DNA of 64,000 nucleotides, taken from NCBI RefSeq assembly GCF_030272615.1, contig NC_081410.1, positions 143,191,349-143,255,348 of the forward strand, in the 5' to 3' direction. Made by a program: the position numbers and the translations under genes. Within the stretch, counting starts at the first letter, position 1, and every line of letters starts with the position of its first letter. The notes under the pieces were generated by a model. That model ran no database searches and was not told the DNA's origin. It was given only the letters and a program-made list of their open reading frames with translations. This document shows positions 1-11,757 of this stretch, in pieces. Source of the DNA: Cryptomeria japonica. Lineage: Eukaryota > Streptophyta > Pinopsida > Cupressales > Cupressaceae.

Positions 1-302
1 CTTTACCGGATTTTAGTAAAGTATTTCAAGTGGATTGTGATGCAAGTGGGAATGCAATTGGAGTAGTGTTAAGTCAAGAAGGAAGACCGGTAGCTTATTT
101 CAATGAAAAATTGAATGATGCAAGGAGAACATATTATGTGTATGATCAAGTGTTTTATGTAATAAATCAAGCATTGAAGAAGTGGAGACATTATTTACTG
201 ACTAATGAGTTTGTGTTATATACCGATCATCAAGCTTTGCAATATTTGATCAGTCAAGGTAAGTTAAATCAAAGACACATGATATGGGTGGAGTTCTTGT
301 AG
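1..302 (+). pseudogene. Ty3/gypsy chromovirus RNase H fragment
   Basis: This is the C-terminal part of a retroelement reverse transcriptase/RNase H region, which normally degrades the RNA strand of the RNA:DNA hybrid. The reading frame is open from the window edge to about 302. It shows the RNase H start DCDASG (first catalytic Asp), then [11 protein letters not shown] and YTDHQAL, in the order usual for Ty3/gypsy elements. The frame hits a stop after WVEFL, and the expected connection (ALSRR near 358) resumes in another frame. The reverse transcriptase lies outside the window. The copy is broken. Confidence 0.85.
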
Positions 303-359
303 AGTTATACCTTTTTTTTAAAGCATAAAAATGGTAAGTCCAATAAAGTTGTTGATGCC

Positions 360-1328
360 TTGAGTAGAAGAGGGAACTTGTTGACAGAGATGAGAGTGGA
401 GGTATTGGGTTATGAGGAATTGAAGAACTTGTATGAGGATGATCTTGATTTTGTAGAACCTTGGAGAGCTTGCATGGAACTTGTTGTGGTGGATAGAAGT
501 AAATGGATAGATTATTTAATTCAAGATGGGACATTGTTCAGAGGAAATCAGTTGTGTATACTTTGGAGCTCTATGAGAGAAAATTTGATAAAGGAAAAGA
601 ATAGTGGAGGATTAGTAGGACACTTTGGTGTTGATAAGATTGTAGCCTCGGTTGGTGAGAATTACTTTTGGCCTCAAATTCATAAGGATGTTAGGGAATT
701 TTTTCAGAGCTGTAGAATTTTTCAACTTGCAAAAGGTAGCAGTTAGAATGTTGGATTGTATAAGCCTTTGACAATTCCGGAGAGACCTTGGGAGGACATA
801 AGTATGGATTTCATACTTGGATTTCCTAAGACACAGAGAGGGAATGATTCTATATTTGTGGTGGTGGATAGATTCTCAAAGATGAGACATTTCATACTCT
901 GTAAGAAGACAACAGATGTTGTGCATATAGTTGACTTATTTTTCAAGGAGGTTGTGAGACTACATGGATTACCTAAGAGCATAGTTTCTGACAGAGACAC
1001 TAAGTTTGTTGGATATTTTTGGAGAACAATTTTGAAGAAGATGAAGATAGATTTGAAATTCAGTTCTACTTTTCACCCACAAATTGATGAACATACAAAA
1101 GTAGTGAATAGGAGTTTGGGAAATTTGTTGAGATGCTTAGTTGGAGAGAAAAATGGAAGTTGGGACTTGGTTCTTGCGCAAGTAGAGTTTGGCTACAACA
1201 ATTTAGTGAACAAGAGTACCAGAAGAACACTTTTAAGATCGTTATCAGAGTACAACCTAGAGACATATCAGACCAAAGGGATATCAATAATGAGGATAAA
1301 AGGAGTGCAAAAGTATAAGTATTTGTAG
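360..1328 (+). pseudogene. Ty3/gypsy integrase, inactivated
   Basis: This is an integrase-like region. The zinc-binding part lies at about 590-730 (GHFGVDKIVASVGENYFWP, then CRIFQ) and the catalytic core at 756-1328. The zinc site is damaged: the final Cys of the usual CRxCQ motif is Phe, and a His before GG is Asn. The core keeps two catalytic Asp residues (SMDF near 805 and SDRDTKF near 990). At 1098-1100 the codon where the third acidic residue (Glu, in the family pattern TEVVN) is expected encodes Lys (HTKVVN). A stop separates the two parts near 747, and the frame is lost after about 1200. It belongs to the same element as the RNase H upstream and the chromodomain downstream. Confidence 0.88.
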
Positions 1329-1444
1329 AACATATGAAAATATTATATAGTTAGGTCAAACAACATTTGAAGGACATGGACAACAAGTATAAGGAGAATG
1401 AAGATGAAAAGAGGAGACCCAAATAATTCAAAGTTGGCAATGAA

Positions 1445-1860
1445 GTGAAGGTGTATCTGAGAAAAGAAAGATTCCTAGTTGGTACCTATAATAAGTTGAA
1501 GATGAGGAAGTTTGGACCTTGTAAGATCTTGAGGAAATTTAGTTCCAGAAATGCATATGAAGTGGAGCTACTAGATACCTTGGGTATTTCACCTATTTTC
1601 AACATTATAGATCTACATCAGTATCATGAGGTAGAATTTCATGAAGACAACACAATAGATTTTGAGAAGAAGATACCCCAAAGGATACTAGACCAAATTG
1701 AAGAGATTTTGGACAAAAAAATTGGGCCTAGCACCTGAGGAAAACAATACACAGAGTATCTTGTGAAGTGGAAGGACAAACAACTTGAAGATCCATCATG
1801 AATTTCTCATGTTGAGGTGGACCGTCTTAGTTTTCCTATAGCCCTCGCAAATTGAGCCTC
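1445..1860 (+). pseudogene. Integrase C-terminus and chromodomain remnant
   Basis: The segment 1445-1738 has the integrase C-terminal layout (VYLRKERF, then KFGPCKILRK and NAYEVELLD, ending IDLHQYH). Directly after a stop at about 1736 the frame continues with QYTEYLVKWKDKQLEDPS, the core of a chromodomain. A chromodomain places the element in the chromovirus branch of Ty3/gypsy, where it is thought to guide integration to marked chromatin. Two stop codons fall inside the chromodomain. The terminal repeat expected downstream is not recognised, because a TIR transposon begins at about 1944. Confidence 0.85.
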
Positions 1861-1943
1861 ACTTTTTATCAACCCCGAATGTCTGATGTAGGAGAATCCC
1901 TGTTTCTTGGCAATCTTGTATCAACCAAAAATATTTCATTTCA

Positions 1944-1996
1944 GTTTGTGCACAAAGATGTTGTCCAAAAAGGGGGTATAAGTGGACACTTTTTTT
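1944..1996 (+). repeat. Left terminal inverted repeat
   Basis: It contains GTGCACAAAGATG, then TCCAAAAAGGGGGTATAAG and GTGGACAC, followed by a T-rich run. It matches 50270-50318 in the same orientation and 14683-14722 and 55625-55662 in reverse complement. The outer few bases differ from the GGGTAAG seen at the other family member. Confidence 0.8.
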
Positions 1997-2880
1997 CTTC
2001 TTCTTAAATCAAGTAAACTTGAACTTGGAGGAGAAATTTGAGAGTCATCCACTCAAGATATGAAGATACTCAAAGAACGAAGATTGTAGTACTCTAAATC
2101 TAGTTTCCAAAGTACTAAATATTTTCAAAATTGGATAAGACTAAAGGGGTCAAATCCTTCACACATGAAAAACAAAGCCTGATTTTTTTTCTGAAAAAAC
2201 ATAACGTAGTGTCTGATGTGTGCATCAAAAAAGTCATAGTTAGATTTAGTATTTCTACAAATACTTTGGCAGAAAGATAGTTAAGAGTGAGTACTAGAAG
2301 TTGTGTATTTTTTTGTAATTTTTTGTTGAATATTTTTTTTTTATGATTTTTCCAATCGAGCACATCCTAAAAATCAGGTACCTATTTGTGCGCAAAACAT
2401 AACTTGCACCAAAACAATTGAAAATATATATTTTTTACATTGTAAAGAATCAAGTGCACTACAATAATATATATAGTTTTTTAAATTTGGATAAGTAGAT
2501 CAAAAGTTATTAAAAAAATGGTACACGTATGTCTCTGAGAACTATGGAGACACTGGTATAAGATTCAATAATAATATGTTATTGTTGTTCAAATTTTAAA
2601 AAAATTATATGGTTAGAAAGCTCAGAAGATGGGTGCAAATACAGTGGAAATTTAAGAAACACCCACCTGATGATGATAAAGTCAAGAAACCAAGTTGATA
2701 AAACAAAACACATCAAAAAGGAGGGAAATGGAGGGAAATAAAACTTCCAACCAATAGCTTTGTCATCCAAGCCTATTCACAAGCCTAAATAGTCAAAAGC
2801 ATGTATGGGCTTTATTTTGTATAAAGATTGCGTATGGGTTTTTATTTTTATTTTATAAAACTGTGTATGGGGTGTTTTTT
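1997..2880 (+). repeat. Left subterminal block of the TIR transposon
   Basis: This block aligns by eye with 50319-51130 over its whole length. Shared phrases include GTCATCCACTCAAGATATG, AAAAAACATAAC(G/A)TAGTGTCTGA, AGATAGTTAAGAGTGAG and GGTTAGAAAGCTCAGAAGATG. It has no credible coding potential; the short open frames are interrupted or low-complexity. Confidence 0.8.
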
Positions 2881-2945
2881 CAATAAGAAGCGCGTACGCA
2901 ATTTTAAAGCTAAAACAACGCGTACGCGGTTCTTCCAATGATACT
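2881..2945. promoter_or_regulatory. GCGTACGC palindrome cluster, left
   Basis: Motifs GCGCGTACGCAA and ACGCGTACGCGG lie at about 2889-2930. Related GCGTATGGGG forms occur at about 2830-2880 and again at 4965-5090. The same palindrome clusters at both ends of the non-autonomous relative (51165-51355 and 55425-55595). Repeated subterminal motifs of this kind are transposase-binding sites in other plant transposons; that role is inferred here. Confidence 0.55.
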
Positions 2946-2949
2946 CCAT

Positions 2950-3284
2950 AAAAATATTAATGTGTGTTTAAAATGTGTGTATACGTATAACATGTAAAAT
3001 ATGTAGATATTGTATGTATATATAATATGTGTATACACACATGTGTGTATGTAATATGTATGTATATGTATATAATATGTGTATGACGTATGTATACATA
3101 TATGTATGCTTATAATATATACATGTATAATATATATATAATATGTATGTATGTGTATTGTCTTTTGATTAATTATGTGTATTATATTTATATATGTATG
3201 TACATGTACATGCATATTGATATATATTGTGTTTTGATATCGTATTGTACATTGTATTCCCCCCCCCCCTCTCTCTCTCTCTCA
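2950..3284. repeat. TA/TG microsatellite ending in a C and CT run
   Basis: An AT/GT-rich stretch of TGTATATATAATATGTGTA-type sequence fills 2960-3240. It is followed by about ten C and then (CT)n at 3259-3284. The non-autonomous relative has the same order of elements at 51390-51700. It is not coding. Confidence 0.85.
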
Positions 3285-3294
3285 GGACCCCACA

Positions 3295-4612
3295 TAACAC
3301 TTAATGACATCATGTAAAGTCCCTCAGCACACATATGACCCCTTAAGACCATATGATGTCCTAAGGGGTAAGATGATGTCCTAAGGGGTCATATGATGTT
3401 CTAACACGTGTGGACCCATTATGACCCTACATGACCCCCAATGATGCCATATGATCTATTCAGACCATGTATGATATCTCAAGGTGTCAAATGGTGTCTT
3501 AAGGGTTCATATGGTGTTTAACACATGTGTGGCTCAATTAGGACCCCACGTGACCCCTAATGACATCATGTGACATCTCTTCCTCCCCCCCCATCTCCCT
3601 CCCTCTCTTTTTTATCCCTCTCTCTCCCTCCCTCCCTCCCTTCCTCCCCCATCTCTCTCTCTCTCTCTCATATCATGTCCTAGGGGTCATACGATGTCTT
3701 GAGGTGGTAAGATGAACCATTATTAAAATATAAAAAGCAGTGCCAATAATGCTTACAAAATTTGATGCCTAAGGGGGTCATATGGTGTCCTAAGTGGCCA
3801 TAGGACACCATATGACCCCTCAGAACACAATATGACCAATAACGACACCATATGGTTTCGTAAGGGGTCATATGGTGTCTTAAGGGGTCGTAGGACACAA
3901 TATGACCCCTAAGGACACATTACATGACCCACAATGACACCTAAGGGGTCATATGGTTTCCTAAGGGGTCATAGGACATTGTATGACCCCTTAGGACATG
4001 ATATGACCTCTAACGACACCTAAGGGATCATACGACACAATATGACCCCTTAGAATACAATATGACCCATAACGACACCTAAGGGGTCATATGGTGTCTT
4101 AAGGGGTCATAGGGCATTGTATGAGCCCTTAGGACAAAATATGACCTCTAATGACACCTAAGGGGTCATACGACACAATATGACCTCTTAGAATATAATA
4201 TAAACCATAACAACACCTAAGGGGTCACTGGACACTGTATGACCCCTTAGGACACAATATGACCTCTAATGACACCTAAGGGGTCATACGATACAATATG
4301 ACCCCTTAGAATACAATATGAACTATAACAACACCTAAGGGATCATATGGTGTCCTAAGGGCTCACAGGATACCACATGACCCCTTAGGACATGATATGA
4401 CCTCTAACGACACCTAAGGGGTCATACAACACAATATGACCCCTTAGAATACAATATCACCCATAATGACACCTAAGGGGTCATATGGTGTCCTAAGAGG
4501 TCACAGGATATGACATGACCCCTAAGGAAAACATATGTCCCATAACAACACCTTATGGTGTCGTAAGGGGTCATATGGTGTCCTAAGGGGTCATAGGACA
4601 CAATATGACCAA
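3295..4612. repeat. Palindromic minisatellite array, copy 1
   Basis: The building block is about 20 bp, TCATATGGTGTCCTAAGGGG. It alternates with its own reverse complement, so the array is an irregular run of inverted repeats. Each block carries the palindromes CATATG and CCTWAGG. Larger units recur, marked by ATATGACCTCTAA at about 4003, 4137, 4255 and 4395. A CT-rich interruption lies at 3580-3670. The array is also present inside the relative at 51850-54250. Open frames through it on both strands are repeat by-products. Confidence 0.92.
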
Positions 4613-4950
4613 CATGCTCTCCCTTTATCTCCCTTTATCTCCCTTACTTTGCCATTCCCCCCCTCTCTCTCTCTCCCTTTTCTATTCTCTCTCCCTCCCC
4701 CCTCTATCTCCCTTTTCCATCCTCTCTCTACCCCCCTCTCTCTTTCCCCCTCTCTCTTTCCCTCTCCCCCTTTCTCTCCCTCCCTCTCCCTCTCCCTCCC
4801 TCCCTTTTCCATCCTCTCTCTCCCTCTCTATCTCTCCTTCTCTCTCCCTCTCTCCCCCTCTCCCTCGCTATCTCTCCCCCTCTCCCCTTCTTCCTCTCTC
4901 TCCCTCCCCCTCTCTCTCTCCCTCTCCTTCCCTCCCTCCCTTCACATTTT
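4613..4950. repeat. Polypyrimidine tract (C/T)
   Basis: About 340 bp are almost purely C and T on the + strand, built from CTCTCTC, CTCCCT and CCCCCTCTC words. The long Ser/Leu/Pro-rich open frames here are low-complexity artefacts. The element at 50270-55662 has the complementary purine tract at the same relative place, directly after the minisatellite. Confidence 0.92.
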
Positions 4951-5119
4951 CTTTACTACAAGAAGTGCGTATGGGGTTTTACTGAGTTAAAAGCGCTTAT
5001 GGGGTGTTGAGAATATTAACGTTGCCTGCTGAACATTTTTCGGGCTAAGAGCACGTATGGTGTTACTAAAAATACCGCGTACGCTATTCTGTGACATGCT
5101 TTTAGTTGCCCAACAACCT

Positions 5120-5152
5120 CAACAACCTCAAAAGACATTTTTGAGGTTGTTG
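5120..5152. repeat. Perfect 14-bp inverted repeat
   Basis: The arms CAACAACCTCAAAA (5120-5133) and TTTTGAGGTTGTTG (5139-5152) are separated by five bases. They lie about 260 bp before the transposase region. Function is unknown; a stem-loop or protein-binding site is possible. Confidence 0.6.
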
Positions 5153-5403
5153 AAGGCCCCACTGCAACTATTACTGCACTTTTGTGACTATTTTATATGT
5201 TGAAGTAAGTGAATTTTTTGTTTTACATGATTTCAAATCATTGAATTGTTGTTCTTATTAGTTTGGTCAATTTTATTGTGATTGTTTAATAGTTTTGATT
5301 CAAAAAATTAATGATAATGCTCAATTTTATGGTTATTTGATTGTTTAAGAACTTATATTTAGAAATATATGTAAAATGATTCTATTTAGGACAACTAGTA
5401 TTA

Positions 5404-8210
5404 ATGATGGGAAAGAACAAGAAAGGAACGATGGAACAACGAGAGACTGAAAAGGAAAGATAAAGGTAGCATATGAAAAAATTATGTGACATAAGAATAA
5501 TGAGACAAGAAGGCACATCATCCTCAACATCTCAATTCGATTTACCAAACAGACATAATGCACCTAATGCAATTGAAGAAGAGACCACATTGAATAATCA
5601 ATTAAAAGATGAACATACAACAACTCTATTTGATGAATTGAATGTACCCAATTCACGCAATGTATCAATGTTAACACCTCCTAGAATCATTCGTAGGAAA
5701 CCAAAGTATCTAATTGACATCGATGAGAATATTTTTAAGCCAATTCCTGATAAAATGAATGAACGAACTTGTAGGAGAATGGTTAAAAGAATATGGAAAA
5801 ACTATTTTGAAAACTTAAATCAAACTACAAGATTCCAATTAATTGTTGAAATGAATAAAAATTTGAATTTTAGAGAGATAATAAGAATTCTAGGCCTAAG
5901 ATCATTCGAAAGTAATAGCGAAAGAACTACTGTGAGAAATCTATTTGATGCATATCAAGCTATTGGTTCAAAACACATACTAAAGATTCTAATGTTACTC
6001 GACATGTCATTACATCAACCATAATGAGCAAGAAAATAAAAAAAATCATTTGATAAGCAAAACAAGTAAGTCATTGAACATTAGTAGAGCAACATTATGT
6101 AAAGAATCGGAGAGGCGGGATAAAATAAAGGATCCTAATAATAATTCTTTTTGGGCATTCTCGGGTAGACTACCACGCAAAGACAAGGTTGTTGTTGATG
6201 CACTAAGAACATTAATTGAAATGTTTTGGCATGACAATACAATGGTTTCTCCTAACCAAAGAGATGTTGTTAGAAGGCAAATCATATCTATAAATCGTGA
6301 GCCACATGCCAAACACTATTTAGATATGACTCAATCAAAATTTTATGAAAGATTCCTTGAAAAGTTTCTTCAAATAAGAATTAGTCAAAGATTTTTTGAA
6401 ATGGGAAAACCTTTTTATGTTAAGATTAATCATGTATGCACCACGTGTTATTGTAGGATGCATATTGAATTTTCCATGCACTATGATATTTATCGTCATA
6501 TATGTTGTCCTTTGCACACTAACGATGTTTTCCAAGAATGCAATATACAACCACCTCCTAAGTCACCAAGAGAATTTATTTCAAGTGTGCTATGTAAAAA
6601 AGATGATGGTTGTATTTATTATAAGATGATGTGTTTGAAAGGTTCTTGTGCTACATGTGGTGTTTTACAACAATTGCCAAGATGTCTACATTTGGATAGC
6701 ACACATGAAATTGGTAAGAAACTAGTATCTTTTGGAAAGTACAAGATAGTGACATATGGGGTTAAAGATGGAAAAGAATTGAAGAGATGTGAGTTAGTGA
6801 AAAACAACATATGTGTAGCTGATTTTATAAGAATGTTTCAAGAGAAACTAGTTTATGAGTACATAATGTATATAGATAGAGTTTGGTGATTAGATGAGAA
6901 ATTCAAGCTATGCAAGGACACATTTCCTCTTGGTACTATTGTCTCTATAGTTTATTTTGCTAAAAATTATACACTACAACTTCAAAATGAAGTGCAATCT
7001 ATGTATTACCATTCTACTCAAGTTTCTATTTTTTTATAAATAGCATTCATGCATGCAGATGACAGCACAAAGGAGGATATAAAGGTTGTAAGAGAGTATC
7101 ACTTCTACATAAGTGATGATCATACAAATTCATCAGAGTTTGTGCAAGGATGCTTTAAAGTTCTTTTATGATAGTTTAAGGGAAAGGAACATACAATAGA
7201 ACCAACACTTAATATGGTAAGATAATTGCACCTCAAAATTCAAGAATGCAAGGATGTTCTATTGGTTGAGTAGGATGCATGTGACAAGCGGTGTGCAACA
7301 TTTTTGGAATTTCATTGAGGCTAGACATGGAAAGGGAGAGCACAATGATGCAGGAGCATGCGTAAAAAGAGCACTAGCTAGAGAAGAATTGAAGTACGAA
7401 AGTGGTGTCGAGTTAACAAATGCAACAATGATTGTGCGATGGTGTAACTCTACAATGGGACCATGTAATGCAAGTACGTTAATGGTTCATATATATTTTT
7501 GGTTGATCACTGAATCTGACATTCAAAACTATTAAGCTTGTTATACAGATGTAGGATCCAGTGGCATGCACTCATTTCGAAGTTCAAATCCAAGTTCACC
7601 AGTAGTTTATACTAGACAAATTGTATGTTTTTGCTCTTCATGTATGCATTTTTGGTCAGAAGAATGTGACTCAAAAGAGTGGGTTGACAAATGGTCTTGT
7701 AGACTGTTGGTTCCCATTAATATCTATCAAATTCCTAGAGCACTGTAGTTGAACCAAATGGAAGCATCGGTTGATTTCGATCATGTATCTGACCTAGTGG
7801 AACCAGGTGTTTTTTGGGTTAATTTTATTGCAATAATTTTTTGGCTCATTTTGTTACATCAAACATTATTTATGGTATTAATTATCATTCTATAATATGC
7901 AGGTCATGTGTATGCAATTATTGCAGAAGAGAACAATGAAGAAGGAACACATTACTTTTTGTGTCATTGTATTGAGCCTAAGAGAAAATTGACAATCGTA
8001 ATCATTGATGGAGAGGGTATTGAGTATCCAGTAGGGTCTATTATCATGACAGGAACATGGCTTAGGAGATACCCTATCAAGAATTCTGATGTTTGGTTGT
8101 ACGAGGAATTTGAAACACACAAACATATTCTTCATTTCTCCAACCTTGTTGTTGCAACAAATATTCTATTGATTAAGTATTGTGGTAGACCTCATAACAA
8201 AATTTTATGA
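5404..8210 (+). pseudogene. Transposase of an unclassified DDE-like family, broken
   Basis: Successive frames make up one damaged gene. At 5473-6024 there is a basic N-terminal part. At 6050-6889 there is a cysteine-rich part (CTTCYC, CCPLH, then CATCG), probably metal-binding. From 6890 the frame continues past a stop with FPLGTIVSIVYFAKNYT. It goes on through EYHFYISDD (about 7100), then FKNARMFYWLSRMH and HGKGEHNDAGACVKRALARE (about 7240-7385). A final exon (7904-8210) follows a likely intron that starts after GAACCAG near 7806 and ends TATGCAG at 7903. The motif series (FAxNYT, then D near FKNARMFYWLS, then HGKGEHDGAGACVKR) is one I recall from uncharacterised plant proteins; the D/D/E reading is inferred. 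The first acidic site is Tyr here, and several stops and frameshifts are present. Confidence 0.7.
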
Positions 8211-9915
8211 AAAGTTCATGAATCTGACCACGAGGCATTAATTGACACAATATGAGCTAGAGCTGATCTAGAAGGCTTACTTGATTGATTCTACGATTTT
8301 GGGTAGAAAGATTTTGAGAATTTTGTATATATCATCGACAAATTATTCTATTTTCATTTTTTATATATTTAAATGGCGATGACTTGATTCACACGTATTT
8401 AAATGCCAAATTTTGTATAAAATCCCATGAGATGATTTGTAACACATTTTTTTGTATATTTAAATAGCCAAGAGTTGATTTGTCCATATTTAGAGGCAAA
8501 TTTTTGAACATATGTGACTATGTTTTGAATATATGTGTCTATGTTTTGAATATCTTAAGGGTTTTGAGTTTATGTGATGTAAGCAATAATAATGGAGATT
8601 TGTGTTGTACATTGTATAATCATGGAGAATTATTTGGGTCATGGGTGGGTGCAAGAAGTTGGGTCCCAATTCTGCGGAAGTCTGTGAGCAAAAAAGTATG
8701 CCGCTAGAAATGAGTGCCTGTTTTTTAAGAAACAAACACTTGTTTAGCTTCAGAGCCCCGACCCATAAAAATAAAATGGGTGCATGTTTTGAAAAATGGA
8801 TGCCCGTTTAGGATTGAACCACCTTAGAGAAACAGGTGCATAATTTTTAGAAATGGGCACATGTTTCTAAAAATGGGTACCCATTTCTAAAAATGGGTAC
8901 ACGTTTCTAAAAATGGGCACACGTTCCTTAAAATGCTATAAATTTCAAAACGCGTGCCTATTTTTTGAATTTTAAATAATAGGCGACTGTTTCTTAAAAG
9001 ATGGAGCGAGAAACACACCTATACCTCGGTTTTGGCTTCGGGTTAGGCTTGGTGGGACCAAGCCTCTACTTGGACCTCCAAAAAAATGGCCAAGGCACTG
9101 GAATACCAGATTTCTGCCTTGCCGTAATTTTTTGATGAAACGAAAACCCATTAGATTTATCACTATCCTGATTTAAAAAATATAAATTTCATAGTGATAT
9201 GATTAGTTTTACTATTTTTGCATTATTTATTAATCAAAAGTGGTACCTAAATGTAAAATAGTGAGGTTCAGTAAAAATTTAATAGCTTTTTTATTTTTAG
9301 GTTTTCTGGAAAATAAATTATATGACATTAATCTACATACAATTCTTTTGAAGATTAAAAAAAAATTAAAAAATATGAAATTTTCATCAAATTATGGTGG
9401 TTGTACACCAGATGTTTTGAAATGTACTATATAGTCAATTAAAAATTAATTAAAAAAATAAGAAAAAATATTCTCATCAATATTTTGTGTCTTATGTATC
9501 TTTTCCCAGAAGGATTTGCAAACATTCATTTATTTACGTCAAAATATGGTGGTCGTACACGTGTGGTATGGTCCTGAAACATGCATTTTGAAAAAGTGGT
9601 TTTTAAACATGCCTACTAAAAAACAATTTATACCATGTGGGTATTGAAATAAATTACATATTTGAAAATTAGACTCCGAGCACTATATTTTCTATTACCA
9701 AAGTTTTTACAGATTTAATCTCTAAGTGCCTCAAATTTTGACATCAATCAACAGAAAATTTGAAAAATAGGGAAAACACTTCCACTGTTTGCCCAAAAGT
9801 GGGACTCAACTTCTTGCAACCACCCTCATTATTGGGTCATGGGAGTCATAGATTGAGTTTAGATACAATTTTTAAAAATGTCATTATTGTCAAAAACGTT
9901 GCCAAAAAAGTTGTC
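8211..9915. other. Non-coding interior of the TIR transposon
   Basis: No convincing gene lies between the transposase end and the 359-bp repeat. The stretch holds the 20-bp minisatellite listed separately and AT-rich sequence. Open frames here are short and show no family motif. Confidence 0.6.
8836..8936. repeat. 20-bp tandem repeat
   Basis: About four to five copies of a 20-bp unit TTTCTAAAAATGGG(C/T)ACACG lie in tandem, with small changes from copy to copy. Two copies carry GGGTACC. Confidence 0.8.
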
Positions 9916-9919
9916 AAGC

Positions 9920-11165
9920 AACTTCCAGATTGTGCCGATAGGGTATGGCTCTCGGTGTTTTGACGCTTTGGGAGGCACAATAAGAGAATTCCTATCGTAA
10001 ACATGCCCACTCAGATGCGCTCATGATGTTGGTTTGTGCTCACGATGGATGGAATCAATCCTAGCCTATCTTGCAACTTTGCATTGCATACGACTGACAA
10101 TTTTTCAATAGGCAAAAAAATGCTACCATTTGAAAAATGGCCATGAGTCGTCAGAAAATGAGATAGGAAATTGTAGAAGAGCCTCACATGACCCTACAAG
10201 TTCAAACAGATCGATCATATGTGTCTTGGATTGAGAGAAACAATCCGTCAAAGTTTGACAATTTTTTGGACTCAGGGCACTTGAGAGATCGCTCCGGTAG
10301 GGTATCGCTCTCCACGTCCTGGCCCTTTAGGATGCACAATAGGAATATGCCTAGCATAAACCTTCCCACCTGGAGGTTCTCGTGATGTTTCTTTGTGCCC
10401 ACGATAGACGAAATCAATTCTAGCCTATCTTGCAACTTTGCATTGCATGCGACTGACAGTTTTTGCAGCAGGTGAAAAAATGCTACCATTTGAAAATGGC
10501 TCCTAGTTGTCAAAAAAAGAGATAGGCCATTGTAGAAGAGCCTCACGTGACCCTACAGGTTCAAATGGATCAATTATATGTGTCCTGGATTGAGAGAAAC
10601 AATTTGCCAAATTTTAACAAATTTTTGGACTCGAGGCACTTGAGAGATTGCGCCAGTAGGGTATGGCTCTCGACATTCTGACGCTTTGGGAGGAACAACA
10701 GGATAATGCCTAGCATAAAATTTCCCACTCAAAGGTGCTCATGATGTTGGTTTGTGCCCACGATGGATGAAATCAATTCTAGCCTATCTTGCAACTTTGC
10801 ATTGCATGCGACTGACGATTTTTGTAGCAGGCAAAAAAATGCTACCATTTGAAAATAGCTCTGAGTTGTCAAAAGCAAAGATAGGCCATTATACAAGAGT
10901 CTCACATGATTGTACATGTTCAAACGGATCGATCATATGTGTATTGGATTGGGAGAAACAATCCATCAAATTTTGACAATTTTTTGGACTCAAGGCACTT
11001 GAGAGATCGCATCGGTAGGGTATGGCTCTTGACGTTACAACACTTTGGGAGGCACAATAGGAGAATGCCTAGCATAAAAATGCCCACACAGATGCGCTCA
11101 TGATGTTGGTTTGTGCCCACGATGAACGAAATCAATTCTAGGCTACCTTGCAACTTTGACAAGTT
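9920..11165. repeat. 359-bp tandem repeat, about 3.4 copies
   Basis: The phrase GGGTATGGCTCT recurs at 9941, 10300, 10659 and 11018, exactly 359 bp apart each time (the second copy has GGGTATCGCTCT). Other phrases such as TCAATTCTAGCCTATCTTGC and TTTTTTGGACTCA repeat at the same interval. The period is constant, so copies have diverged mainly by substitution. No coding function is evident. Confidence 0.93.
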
Positions 11166-11649
11166 TGACAACAACTGAGCAACTTTTACATCTTTTATCC
11201 AAATGACCCCAAACTTTCACAAATGACTTCAATAACCATTAATGGTGCCAAATCACCTTATTTAGATAAAACAATGGAGAACAATATGAAAACCAAAATT
11301 TGATCATTGCGAGCATGAGGGTGCTATCGCACCACTCACATTGACAAATATAAATGAAAGGAATCAAAAGCATCCAGTGATCATTACCATGGATCAAATC
11401 TAGCCATTACCATTGAATTTAATTTTCATTGAGACAAGGAGTTTTTTAGGGTTAATTCAATATTTTAGAAAGTTTATCGAATCATATTCCACGATTGCAA
11501 TGCTTTATATCATAGATTTTCGTTCTTTATATTCATATTGTTGATTACATAGGCAAATATTCATTTAACTTTATAAAAGGGAAGCCACCAAATACAACGA
11601 TCAACAATAATCATTTAACTGTATCAATAATTATTTAATGATATATATC

Positions 11650-11680
<31 letters not shown>

Positions 11681-11757
11681 TCACAATAATCAACACAATG
11701 AACAAATTCTGTATGTATCCAAAATTCTTATTAATATCAACAAAATGCACAATAATC
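11166..11757. other. Non-coding stretch with TA microsatellite
   Basis: This is AT-rich sequence with a (TA)n run at about 11640-11676. I see no gene. It lies just downstream of the minus-strand gene that ends at 11758. Confidence 0.6.

Noticed and set aside
4535-4990. Long Ser/Leu/Pro-rich open frames, and a Glu/Arg/Gly-rich frame opposite
   Set aside because: They are translations of a C/T-rich tract; all frames stay open because the tract lacks stop codons, not because of selection.
9920-11165. 359-bp repeat as a centromeric satellite
   Set aside because: There are only about 3.4 copies and they lie inside a transposon; there is no long array.
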